Shown one piece after another: positions 7,578 through 14,073 of a stretch of 15,528 bases of DNA. Origin of the DNA: Oxalobacteraceae bacterium (GTDB lineage: Bacteria; Pseudomonadota; Gammaproteobacteria; Burkholderiales; Burkholderiaceae_D); contig JAIXQV010000023.1 of assembly GCA_027485535.1 (NCBI GenBank), positions 1 through 15,528 of the forward strand. The letters are read 5' to 3'. Numbering within the stretch: position 1 is the stretch's first letter; every line of letters begins with the position of its first letter. The notes under the pieces were generated by a model, which was not told where the DNA came from, did no database searches, and saw only the letters and a list, made by a program, of their open reading frames with translations. The position numbers and the translations under genes are program-made.

Positions 7578-7593
7578 CGCACACAGTTTGCCT
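7578..7593 (-). promoter_or_regulatory. Possible sigma54-like -24/-12 element for ureD
   Basis: On the minus strand AGGCAAACTGTGTGCG has GG (7592-7591), exactly ten bases, then GC (7580-7579), and keeps GGCA and the T before GC. It departs from the TGGCAC-N5-TTGCA consensus at about four places. Transcription would begin near 7567, leaving a leader of roughly 150 bases before the ATG at 7420. Weak on its own. Confidence 0.2.
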
Positions 7594-7620
7594 CAAGATT
7601 GCTCAGTCAATTTAAAGGGT

Positions 7621-7637
7621 TGCTCTGTTGCGGTGCA
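7621..7637. promoter_or_regulatory. NtrC-like 17-base dyad
   Basis: TGCTCTGTTGCGGTGCA keeps one perfect half-site (GGTGCA) and four of six bases of the other (TGCTCT against TGCACC) with the right five-base spacer. It lies between the divergent urease and transporter operons, where a nitrogen regulator would be expected. It is about 60 bases upstream of the sigma54-like element, closer than usual for an NtrC enhancer. A single imperfect match. Confidence 0.25.
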
Positions 7638-7719
7638 GCGCTTTGATTGATTCAGCTTTCCTGAAAAAAGGATTCAGAATATCTTTTCCATATTCAATCA
7701 TTGTTTTTGCTGAGGGATA

Positions 7720-7749
7720 TTGACAAAGGATTTTTTAACAGCGTACTCT
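7720..7749 (+). promoter_or_regulatory. Sigma70-type promoter candidate for the urt operon
   Basis: A perfect TTGACA (7720-7725) is followed after 18 bases by TACTCT (7744-7749), which keeps the key T, A and final T of the -10 box but is otherwise poor. A poor -10 with a perfect -35 would suit an activated promoter. Transcription would start at about 7756, just at the first leader hairpin. Confidence 0.4.
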
Positions 7750-7755
7750 CTGAAC

Positions 7756-7775
7756 ATCCTGCAGAACAGCAGGAT
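7756..7775 (+). other. Perfect 7-bp hairpin with 6-base loop, leader hairpin 1
   Basis: ATCCTGC (7756-7762) and GCAGGAT (7769-7775) pair perfectly around the loop AGAACA. It lies at or near the predicted transcription start and 49 bases before the terminator stem, so it could be a regulatory RNA hairpin or a DNA operator. ANTAR antiterminators such as AmiR use hexaloops with A at 1 and G at 4; here position 4 is A. Confidence 0.5.
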
Positions 7776-7784
7776 CACAATACG

Positions 7785-7816
7785 AAGTCTCCCAGCCAAA
7801 AATGCCTGAGAGACTT
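7785..7816 (+). other. Leader hairpin 2
   Basis: AAGTCTC (7785-7791) pairs with GAGACTT (7810-7816). After one C/A mismatch, CAG (7793-7795) pairs with CTG (7806-7808). The closed loop carries AAAAATGC, nearly the same as the 5' arm of the terminator that follows, so the terminator's 3' arm could pair with either. Confidence 0.45.
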
Positions 7817-7846
7817 ACCGGCGAAAATGCCCCGATTGAGTGCTAG
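7802..7846 (+). CDS. Possible 14-codon leader peptide overlapping the terminator
   Basis: ATG at 7802 opens a frame reading MPERLTGENAPIEC and stopping TAG at 7844-7846, in the loop of the intrinsic terminator. A ribosome on it would cover the terminator's 5' arm, as in leader-peptide attenuation. There is no clear ribosome site (the nearest purine run, CGAAG, is too far), and no run of a single regulatory amino acid. Only a possibility. Confidence 0.15.
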   Translation: MPERLTGENAPIEC

Positions 7847-7866
7847 CTCGTCTGGGCATTTTTTTT
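7824..7866 (+). terminator. Intrinsic terminator within the urtA leader
   Basis: AAAATGCCC (7824-7832) pairs with GGGCATTTT (7854-7862); inner GAT/GTC and GAG/CTC pairs extend the stem to a six-base loop TGCTAG, and eight T residues run from 7859 to 7866. It lies about 70 bases after the predicted start and 179 bases before urtA. No complete gene of its own precedes it on this strand, so it most likely acts as a conditional attenuator of the transporter operon. Confidence 0.75.
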
Positions 7867-7994
7867 GCATGTCGGAGAACTGCCTGCGGCGGCGATTGCC
7901 GAAGTGTTTGTGATGGTTGTTCATGTGATGTCGTTCTTGAACCAAAAGGTAGAGGACACAGAGTTGCACCTGGCCCGAACCTAAGCAGCAGCGT

Positions 7995-8011
7995 ATGCCT
8001 GAAGGCATTTT
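7995..8011 (+). other. Small stem-loop with T tract before urtA
   Basis: ATGCC (7995-7999), loop TGAA, GGCAT (8004-8008) then TTT. It is a weak terminator-like element 34 bases before the urtA start. It repeats the ATGCC/GGCATTTT arms of the stronger terminator at 7824-7866, and may modulate readthrough or protect the mRNA. Confidence 0.35.
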
Positions 8012-8044
8012 GATTGAAGTTACCAACCAACCTAAGGGGTAAAA

Positions 8045-9271
8045 ATGTCCAACAAAACAAGAGATCCGAGCACGCTGGAAAGTCTGTCCCGCCGTGAAGC
8101 CATCGGCAAGCTCGGCGTTACCGCAGCCGCCATTGCTGGCGTTATCCCGGGAACCATGTTGTTCTCACGCGAGGTCGCTGCTGCCGACAAAGTAAAAGTC
8201 GGTATTCTGCATTCTCTGAGCGGCACGATTGCGATCGCTGAGAAATCGGTGGTCGACGCAGAGATGCTGGCGATCGAGCAGGTCAACAAGGCCGGCGGCG
8301 TGATGGGCAAGCTGATCGAGCCGGTGATCGAAGACGGCGCCAGCGACTGGCCGACCTTCGCCGAGAAAGCGCGCAAGCTGCTCGAAAAAGACAAGGTTGC
8401 AGCGGTGATGGGTTGCTATACCTCCGCCTCCCGCAAAGCAGTGCTGCCAGTGTTCGAGAAGCTGAACGGTCTGCTGTACTACCCAACGTATTACGAGGGT
8501 CTCGAGCAGTCGCCTAACATCATGTACACCGCACAGGAAGCGACGCAGTCGGTCATTTCCGCGATGGAGTGGCTGTATGCGAACAAGGGCAAGTCCTTCT
8601 ACATGATCGGCTCAGACTACATCTGGCCACGTACCACCATCAAGATCGCGAAGGCAACGCTGGCACGTCTCGGCGGCAAGCTGGTCGGTGAGGGTTACTA
8701 CCCACTCGGCCACATCGAGTTCTCGTCTGAAATCAACAAGATCAAGGCTGCCAAGCCAGATGTCATCCTGAACTGCGTGGTGGGTGGCTCGAACGTTGCG
8801 TTCTTCAAGCAGTTGACTGCAGCTGGTATCAACGGCAAGAACCAGACGGTGCTCTCGCTGGCTGTCTCGGAAGAGGAAGTGTCAGGTATCGGCGCCGCCA
8901 ACACCGCAGGCACACTGACCTGCATGGGTTACTTCCAAGGCCTCGACAACCCAGAGAACAAGAAGTTTGTCTCCGAGTTCAAGAAGAAGTACGGCGCCGA
9001 CCGCGTCACTGGCGACACACTGGCTTGCGGCTACACCTCGGTGCTGTTGTGGGCCAAGGCTGCTGAAAAAGCGAAGAGCTTTGATGTCGCTAAAGTCGTT
9101 GCTGCTTCGTCCAACCTCGAGATCAACGGTCCAGAGGGCAAGGTCAAGTTCCACCAGTCGAACCATCACCTGTGGAAGCATGCGCGTATCGGTGCGTTCC
9201 GTGCGGATGGCCAGGTCGACATGATCTATGAGTCGAAGCTGATCGAGCCGAACCCATTCCCGAAACTGTAA
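8045..9271 (+). CDS. urtA: Urea/short-chain amide ABC transporter substrate-binding protein UrtA
   Basis: A 408-residue type I periplasmic binding protein of the UrtA/FmdD/AmiC group; it captures urea or small amides and delivers them to UrtBC. Seen: a twin-arginine export signal (Ser-Arg16-Arg17-Glu-Ala, hydrophobic stretch 22-40, cleavage likely near Ala-Ala-Ala 45-47), then Lys-Val-Gly-Ile-Leu-His-Ser-Leu-Ser-Gly-Thr and Tyr-Tyr-Pro-Thr-Tyr-Tyr-Glu-Gly, both characteristic of UrtA. The start ATG has AAGGGG five bases upstream. Codon choice looks more selective (AAG, AAC, CTG, ATC) than in neighbouring genes, suggesting high expression. It is the first gene of the operon, behind a leader with an internal terminator. 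Urea and amide binders of this family cannot be separated by eye. Confidence 0.95.
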   Translation: MSNKTRDPSTLESLSRREAIGKLGVTAAAIAGVIPGTMLFSREVAAADKVKVGILHSLSGTIAIAEKSVVDAEMLAIEQVNKAGGVMGKLIEPVIEDGASDWPTFAEKARKLLEKDKVAAVMGCYTSASRKAVLPVFEKLNGLLYYPTYYEGLEQSPNIMYTAQEATQSVISAMEWLYANKGKSFYMIGSDYIWPRTTIKIAKATLARLGGKLVGEGYYPLGHIEFSSEINKIKAAKPDVILNCVVGGSNVAFFKQLTAAGINGKNQTVLSLAVSEEEVSGIGAANTAGTLTCMGYFQGLDNPENKKFVSEFKKKYGADRVTGDTLACGYTSVLLWAKAAEKAKSFDVAKVVAASSNLEINGPEGKVKFHQSNHHLWKHARIGAFRADGQVDMIYESKLIEPNPFPKL

Positions 9272-9279
9272 TTCTTCGG

Positions 9280-9298
9280 GTCGAGTTCACTCGACTTT
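9280..9298 (+). terminator. Weak terminator-like stem-loop after urtA
   Basis: GTCGAG (9280-9285), loop TTCA, CTCGAC (9290-9295) then TTT. It begins nine bases after the urtA stop. The short T run makes it a partial terminator at best, consistent with more mRNA for the binding protein than for the membrane genes. Confidence 0.5.
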
Positions 9299-9308
9299 CC
9301 CTAAATTG

Positions 9309-9345
9309 CCCCGGCCATCGCCACGCTAGCGCGTGGTGGTCGGGG
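9309..9345 (+). other. Strong GC-rich hairpin between urtA and urtB
   Basis: CCCCGGCCA (9309-9317) pairs with TGGTCGGGG (9337-9345), with one G-T pair, and CCACGC (9321-9326) with GCGTGG (9331-9336). The loop is TAGC and three bases bulge on the left. There is no T tract, so it is probably an mRNA-stabilising block that protects the urtA transcript from 3' decay. Confidence 0.6.
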
Positions 9346-9394
9346 TAGTTCGGGATCCTGCAATTTCTGGCGTTAACGTTACCCGGCTCTCCAC

Positions 9395-10297
9395 ATGTCA
9401 TTTGACGCGTTTGTAATGCAGTCCTTCACGGGACTCTCTATTTTCACGGTGCTGATGCTCATGGCACTCGGGCTGACCATTATTTTCGGCCTGATGGGCG
9501 TCATTAATATGGCCCACGGCGAGTTTATGGCGCTGGGCGCTTACTGCACCTACGCGACTTCAAAATTCTTTGAGGCGTTCCTGCCGAGCCTGATGGATGG
9601 TTTTGTCTTTGTCGGCATTGTGTTGGCCTTCATTGTGACGAGCGCTGTCGGCTATCTGCTGGAACGAGGCCTGATACGACACCTCTACCATCGACCGCTG
9701 GATACTCTGCTAGCGACCTGGGGCGTCAGTCTGATCATGCAGCAGCTGTTCCGACAGTTTATTAATCCGCGTGAAGTCGAGGTGCCCACCGTGAGTTGGC
9801 TGCAAGGTGCGGTCAATATTTCGGAAGGTGTTGCGCTGCCGCTATCGCGCTTGTTCATTATCTGCCTGGCGATTTTCACGCTGCTATTCGTGTTTTATCT
9901 GCTGTACCGAACCCACTGGGGTATTTCCATCCGCGCCGTGACACAGAATCGTCCGATCGCCAGCGCGGTAGGTATCAACACCCAAAAAGTGGATGCAACT
10001 ACCTTCGCCGTTGGCAGTGGTCTTGCAGGTATCGCCGGTAGTGTATTCACCATGCTGGCTTCCACTGGCCCAACGACTGGGCAGGCCTACATCGTTGACA
10101 CCTTCATCGTGGTGGTGTTTGGTGGCGTCGAGAGTTTGCTCGGCACAGTGCTTTCTGCATTCATCATCGGTCAGATGCAATCGTGGCTCGAGTATGGCTT
10201 AAGTGGCTCGATGGCACGCGCAGCGATTCTTGCTGCAGTCATCACGGTTCTATTCTTCCGGCCGAACGGGCTGTTCTCACAAAAGGTTAGGCGCTAA
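9395..10297 (+). CDS. urtB: Urea ABC transporter permease UrtB
   Basis: A 300-residue inner-membrane permease of the LivH type, forming the translocation channel with UrtC. Seen: hydrophobic segments near residues 12-36, 68-90, 103-118, 148-171, 203-222, 233-258 and 275-290. The opening signature Ala-Leu-Gly-Leu-Thr-Ile-Ile-Phe-Gly-Leu-Met-Gly-Val-Ile-Asn-Met-Ala-His-Gly-Glu (24-43) is typical of branched-chain amino acid/urea permeases. The cytoplasmic coupling loop is Gly-Ile-Ser-Ile-Arg-Ala-Val-Thr-Gln-Asn (176-185). The start ATG has no good ribosome site; it follows the two hairpins after urtA. urtC starts two bases after its stop. Confidence 0.95.
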   Translation: MSFDAFVMQSFTGLSIFTVLMLMALGLTIIFGLMGVINMAHGEFMALGAYCTYATSKFFEAFLPSLMDGFVFVGIVLAFIVTSAVGYLLERGLIRHLYHRPLDTLLATWGVSLIMQQLFRQFINPREVEVPTVSWLQGAVNISEGVALPLSRLFIICLAIFTLLFVFYLLYRTHWGISIRAVTQNRPIASAVGINTQKVDATTFAVGSGLAGIAGSVFTMLASTGPTTGQAYIVDTFIVVVFGGVESLLGTVLSAFIIGQMQSWLEYGLSGSMARAAILAAVITVLFFRPNGLFSQKVRR

Positions 10298-10299
10298 GC

Positions 10300-11421
10300 A
10301 TGAAATTGCTCGATAGGTTTTTTGGTCCCTCGCACGCTGAGGTTGGACTGAGCAGGATCGGCTTTGTCGTCATTGCACTGATTCTGCTGCTGGTTCTACC
10401 TTTTACGCTGAATGTTTTCCGTCTTGGTTTGGCCGCGAAGTATTTGTCGCTGGCCTTCTCTGCGGTTGGCATTGTCTTGATTTGGGGCTACGGCGGCATT
10501 CTGAGTTTGGGTCAGGGCTTCTTCTTCGGTTTGGGTAGCTACATGCTCGCCATGTTCCTGAAGCTCGAGGCGACCAATTCGGCGGATAGCTCAGCCCAGG
10601 CCTTATCTGCGTTCTTCGGCTCCAACCTGCCCGACTTCATGGTCTGGAACAGTGTTGAAGCACTGCCATTCTGGTGGGAACCGTTCAACTATGTCTGGTT
10701 CACCTTGCCAGCGATTGTGATTCTTCCTGCGATGTTGGCGTTTTTCTTTTCTTACGCCGCGTTCCGTCGTCGCATCGGTTCGGTGTACTTCTCGATTGTC
10801 ACCCTGTCGCTGTCGGCAATTTTGGCGATCATGATTATCGGGCAGCAGGGTGTTACCGGCGGTGTGAATGGAATTAACGACTTCCGCTCGTTCATGGGGG
10901 TCAATCTTGATTCCGACTCGGCCAAGGTGACGATGTACTACGTCACGGTGTCATTGCTGTTGCTCGCCATGCTGGTTTGCGGATTTGTGCTGAACAGTCG
11001 CTTGGGCAGAGTGGTAATTGCGATTCGCGATAACGAGGATCGGGTGCGTTTCTCGGGCTACAACCCGGCGCTGTTCAAGGCATTTATTTTCGCGATCGCT
11101 GCGGTGTTTTCTGCCATCGGCGGCGCGATGTTCACGATTCAGCAAAGCCTCGCCTCACCGTCTCTGGTGGGTATTGTGCCTTCGATCGAGATGGTGATTT
11201 ACGCAGCGGTTGGCGGACGCTTGTCATTGGTCGGTGCAGTGCTCGGTGCCATGCTGGTCGGTACCGCGAAAACCGTGTTCTCTGAAAACTTCGCCACGCT
11301 GTGGGTTTACTTCATTGGTTTCCTGTTCGTATTCGTGGTCATGTATCTACCGAACGGCATCGTTGGGTTGATGACTTGGCTGCAGAATTTAAGAAACAAG
11401 AACGACGGTAGCAAGAACTGA
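10300..11421 (+). CDS. urtC: Urea ABC transporter permease UrtC
   Basis: A 373-residue LivM-type permease, partner of UrtB. Seen: hydrophobic segments from about residue 20 onward, the signature Gly-Tyr-Gly-Gly-Ile-Leu-Ser-Leu-Gly-Gln-Gly-Phe-Phe-Phe-Gly-Leu-Gly (63-79), an inserted region at about 88-130 as in UrtC proteins, and Gly-Val-Thr-Gly-Gly-Val-Asn-Gly-Ile (184-192). The coupling loop is Gly-Arg-Val-Val-Ile-Ala-Ile-Arg-Asp-Asn-Glu (236-246), which should contact UrtD/UrtE. The polar Lys/Asn-rich tail is cytoplasmic by prediction. It starts two bases after urtB and ends 14 bases before urtD, so the three are one transcript. Confidence 0.95.
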   Translation: MKLLDRFFGPSHAEVGLSRIGFVVIALILLLVLPFTLNVFRLGLAAKYLSLAFSAVGIVLIWGYGGILSLGQGFFFGLGSYMLAMFLKLEATNSADSSAQALSAFFGSNLPDFMVWNSVEALPFWWEPFNYVWFTLPAIVILPAMLAFFFSYAAFRRRIGSVYFSIVTLSLSAILAIMIIGQQGVTGGVNGINDFRSFMGVNLDSDSAKVTMYYVTVSLLLLAMLVCGFVLNSRLGRVVIAIRDNEDRVRFSGYNPALFKAFIFAIAAVFSAIGGAMFTIQQSLASPSLVGIVPSIEMVIYAAVGGRLSLVGAVLGAMLVGTAKTVFSENFATLWVYFIGFLFVFVVMYLPNGIVGLMTWLQNLRNKNDGSKN

Positions 11422-11435
11422 GCAAAGCGAAACCT

Positions 11436-12176
11436 ATGTCAAACAAATTTGTTCTCCAGATTGAAGACCTGACCGTGTCATTCGACGGCTTCAAAGCAGT
11501 CGATGGTCTTAACTTCTATCTGGAACCAGACGCGCTGCATTGCGTGATCGGGCCCAATGGTGCGGGCAAGACCACCTTGCTCGATATGATCTGTGGAAAA
11601 ACCAAGCCGACTGGCGGCAAGATCTTTTTTAAAGATACCGATATCACCGAGTTGATGGAGTACCAGATTACTCGTCTGGGTATCGGTCGGAAGTTTCAGA
11701 CACCTTCTGTGTACGACCAGTTGACGGTATTCGAGAATCTGGAAATTTCTCATCCGAATCCACGGGGTGTGTTGGGCTCGGTATTTTTCAAGCGTACCGA
11801 CGCCATCACTGAAAAGATTCATAAGATGGCCAATACGATTTTCCTTGGTGACCATCTGGATGATACGGCCGCGATTCTCTCGCATGGACAAAAGCAATGG
11901 CTTGAGATCGGCATGCTGCTGATGCAGGATCCTGAGTTGATTTTGCTTGACGAGCCAGTCGCTGGCATGAGCGCCAAGGAGCGTGAAAAAACAGCGGCGT
12001 TACTGAATGAAATTTCACGTGGTCGTTCCATTATTGTGATCGAGCATGACATGGCCTTTGTAAAAATGGTTGCAAAGAAGGTGACCGTTTTACATCAAGG
12101 CAAGCTGCTGGCAGAGGGTTCGCTCGAAAAAGTGCAAGAAGACGAGCAGGTTAAACAGGTTTACCTGGGACACTGA
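11436..12176 (+). CDS. urtD: Urea ABC transporter ATP-binding protein UrtD
   Basis: A 246-residue ABC ATPase of the LivG type that powers import with UrtE. Seen: Walker A GPNGAGKTT (39-47), Q-loop Gln88 in RKFQTP, the ABC signature LSHGQKQ (148-154), Walker B LILLDEP (168-174), and switch His204 in VIEHD. The signature has His in place of the usual Gly (LSHGQ rather than LSGGQ), which is common in UrtD. All ATPase residues are present. It follows urtC after 14 bases without a strong ribosome site and precedes urtE by 32 bases. Confidence 0.96.
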   Translation: MSNKFVLQIEDLTVSFDGFKAVDGLNFYLEPDALHCVIGPNGAGKTTLLDMICGKTKPTGGKIFFKDTDITELMEYQITRLGIGRKFQTPSVYDQLTVFENLEISHPNPRGVLGSVFFKRTDAITEKIHKMANTIFLGDHLDDTAAILSHGQKQWLEIGMLLMQDPELILLDEPVAGMSAKEREKTAALLNEISRGRSIIVIEHDMAFVKMVAKKVTVLHQGKLLAEGSLEKVQEDEQVKQVYLGH

Positions 12177-12208
12177 TCTCGATATCAGCATCCCTTCTGG
12201 AGAAAATC

Positions 12209-12895
12209 TTGCTTTCTGTTGAAAAACTGAATGTCTACTACGGCAAAAGTCATGTGATCCATGACCTGAGCTTTAGCGTTCGTCATGGCGAGTCGGTGGC
12301 GCTCATGGGGCGCAATGGCATGGGTAAAACCACGCTGCTAAAAACCATTATTGGCTTACTCAAGGTCGGTTCGGGCGATGTCAGTTTCGATGCTCAGTCG
12401 GTGGCGGTGCTAGCGCCGCATGAGCGTGTCGCGCGCGGCTTTGGTTATGTGCCGCAGGGCCGGATGATTTTTCCGTATCTCACGGTGGAAGAAAATATTC
12501 TCGCCGGGATGCTGGATAAGCGCCGGGGCATCCCAGATGAGATTTACGAATTTTTCCCCGTGCTGCTTGAGATGCGTAAGCGAAAAGGCGGCAACCTCTC
12601 CGGTGGGCAGCAGCAGCAGCTCGCGATTGCGCGCGCGCTGGTGAATGACCCCAAGGTGCTGATTCTGGATGAGCCGACTGAGGGCATACAGCCCTCGATC
12701 ATCAAGGAGCTGGCGCTTAAACTGGTAGAGCTAAAACAAAAGAAAAATTTCTCGCTGATTGTCAGCGAGCAGGTGCTGTCATTTACCAAGGTCGTCGCTG
12801 ATCGCTTTCTCATTCTTGAGAAAGGCGCGGTGGTCTATGAAGCAACGAAACAGGACTTGGACGATAGTCGCGTGCACGCGCTGCTGACTATCTGA
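12209..12895 (+). CDS. urtE: Urea ABC transporter ATP-binding protein UrtE
   Basis: A 228-residue LivF-type ABC ATPase. Seen: Walker A GRNGMGKTT (34-42), Gln83 in VPQGR, signature LSGGQQQ (130-136), Walker B LILDEP (151-156) and VSEQ at the switch position, where the LivF branch also carries Gln in place of His. The start is TTG: GGAG lies about seven bases upstream and the protein then begins Met-Leu-Ser-Val-Glu-Lys-Leu-Asn-Val-Tyr-Tyr-Gly as expected for UrtE; no ATG near this point fits. It is the last transporter gene, with 123 bases before amiE. Confidence 0.96.
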   Translation: MLSVEKLNVYYGKSHVIHDLSFSVRHGESVALMGRNGMGKTTLLKTIIGLLKVGSGDVSFDAQSVAVLAPHERVARGFGYVPQGRMIFPYLTVEENILAGMLDKRRGIPDEIYEFFPVLLEMRKRKGGNLSGGQQQQLAIARALVNDPKVLILDEPTEGIQPSIIKELALKLVELKQKKNFSLIVSEQVLSFTKVVADRFLILEKGAVVYEATKQDLDDSRVHALLTI

Positions 12896-12947
12896 TGGGA
12901 TGATTCATCGCGCTTATGTCCTAAACAAAGGCTATGCGAGATGGGTT

Positions 12948-12976
12948 TTGAAATTGAGCTTTTCGGATGAAATGCT
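12948..12976 (+). promoter_or_regulatory. Weak promoter candidate before amiE
   Basis: TTGAAA (12948-12953), 17-base spacer, AATGCT (12971-12976; three of six matches). A TGAGC/GCTCA inverted repeat (12955-12978) lies over the spacer and -10, which could be an operator. It would allow amiE to be made apart from urt. Weak evidence. Confidence 0.2.
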
Positions 12977-13018
12977 CATGGTCGGTTGTATCAATTTTTG
13001 AAGAAAGGGAGAGCAGAC

Positions 13019-14056
13019 ATGAGACACGGTGATATTGCGAGTAGCAAAGACTGCGTTGGGGTGGCGGTAGTCAACTACAAGATGCCTCGCCTTCATACCA
13101 AAGCCGAGGTACTGGACAACGCACGCAAGATCGGCGAAATGCTGATCGGCATGAAGCAGGGTCTGCCAGGTATGGACCTGGTGATTTTCCCGGAATATTC
13201 GACACACGGCATCATGTACGACTCGAAAGAGATGTACGACACCGCGTCGACTGTTCCCGGTGAAGAGACTGAAATCTTTGCGGCCGCCTGCCGCAAGGCG
13301 AATGTGTGGGGCGTGTTCTCGCTGACAGGTGAGCGCCACGAGCAGCATCCCAACAAGGCGCCTTATAACACCCTGATCCTGATGAACAACAAGGGTGAGA
13401 TCGTGCAGAAATATCGCAAGATCATGCCGTGGGTGCCAATCGAGGGTTGGTATCCAGGCGATTGCACCTACGTGTCCGATGGACCGAAGGGCATGAAGAT
13501 CAGCCTGATCATCTGCGATGACGGTAACTACCCAGAAATCTGGCGTGATTGCGCCATGAAAGGTGCTGAATTGATCGTGCGCTGCCAAGGCTATATGTAT
13601 CCGGCCAAGGAACAGCAGATCACCATGGCGAAGGCAATGGCCTGGGCCAACAACAGCTACGTGGCAGTTGCCAACGCGGCTGGCTTCGACGGCGTGTACT
13701 CCTACTTCGGTCACTCGGCGATCGTCGGTTTCGACGGCCGTACGCTGGGCGAGTGCGCTGAAGAAGAGATGGGCATTCAGTACGCTGAATTGTCTGTGTC
13801 GTTGATTCGTGATGCACGCAAGAACGGCCAGTCCAACAACCACTTGTACAAGCTGCTGCACCGTGGCTACACCGGCAAAATCAACTCCGGTGAAGACGCG
13901 AATGGTGTTGCTGCATGTCCGTACGAGTTCTATGGCAAGTGGGTCAATGATCCGGAAGGCACACGTAAGATGGTTGAGGCCCTCACACGTGATACGCCCG
14001 GAACTGAGGATGCCCCGATCGAGGGTATCCCCAACAAGGCAACAGCCCACCGATAA
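13019..14056 (+). CDS. amiE: Aliphatic amidase AmiE
   Basis: A 345-residue nitrilase-superfamily amidase that hydrolyses short aliphatic amides (acetamide, propionamide) to the acid and ammonia in the cytoplasm. The sequence follows the well-known Pseudomonas AmiE almost throughout (known from memory) and keeps the catalytic set at the same numbers: Glu59 (FPEY), Lys134 (KYRKI), Glu142 (PIEGW) and Cys166 (IICDDG). The frame is open upstream to 12986, but AGGGAG (13006-13011) seven bases before the ATG and the start Met-Arg-His-Gly-Asp-Ile fix it at 13019. It follows the transporter genes and ends in a strong terminator. Codon use looks selective as in urtA. Formamidase AmiF is the nearest alternative, but its N-terminus differs. 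Confidence 0.96.
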   Translation: MRHGDIASSKDCVGVAVVNYKMPRLHTKAEVLDNARKIGEMLIGMKQGLPGMDLVIFPEYSTHGIMYDSKEMYDTASTVPGEETEIFAAACRKANVWGVFSLTGERHEQHPNKAPYNTLILMNNKGEIVQKYRKIMPWVPIEGWYPGDCTYVSDGPKGMKISLIICDDGNYPEIWRDCAMKGAELIVRCQGYMYPAKEQQITMAKAMAWANNSYVAVANAAGFDGVYSYFGHSAIVGFDGRTLGECAEEEMGIQYAELSVSLIRDARKNGQSNNHLYKLLHRGYTGKINSGEDANGVAACPYEFYGKWVNDPEGTRKMVEALTRDTPGTEDAPIEGIPNKATAHR

Positions 14057-14073
14057 GCTTCGGTGACTTCGTT

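Larger units (their letters stand above)
7421..8044. other. Divergent control region between ureD and urtA (624 bases)
   Basis: No convincing protein gene lies here; short frames on both strands lack ribosome sites and family likeness. From left to right it holds the ureD-side direct repeats, an AT-rich stretch, a sigma54-like element on the minus strand and an NtrC-like dyad. The plus-strand half follows: a TTGACA promoter candidate, two leader hairpins, a strong terminator, a further 130 bases of untranslated leader, a small hairpin and the urtA ribosome site AAGGGG (8034-8039). The long leader and internal terminator point to regulated transcription of urt. Confidence 0.8.

Noticed and set aside
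7434..7646. 70-codon plus-strand frame in the divergent region
   Set aside because: It overlaps the repeats and promoter elements, lacks a ribosome site and has no recognisable family pattern.
7756..7846. ANTAR (AmiR/NasR-type) twin-hairpin antiterminator
   Set aside because: Hairpin 1 has a hexaloop but without G at position 4, and no second hairpin with an A1-G4 hexaloop was found, so the named motif is not claimed.
7701..7913. 70-codon plus-strand frame across the urtA leader
   Set aside because: It runs through two hairpins and a strong terminator, so it could not be expressed as a normal gene.
7971..7986. Sigma54 promoter TGGCCC...GC before urtA
   Set aside because: The spacing between GG and GC is 11 bases rather than 10, and it lies downstream of the leader terminator.
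12967..13032. 21-residue frame overlapping the amiE start
   Set aside because: No ribosome site of its own; the AGGGAG there is placed for amiE.
12932..14050. 372-codon open frame on the minus strand opposite amiE
   Set aside because: It lies wholly antisense to a clearly conserved amidase, has no ribosome site or family motif, and is explained by the codon bias of amiE.
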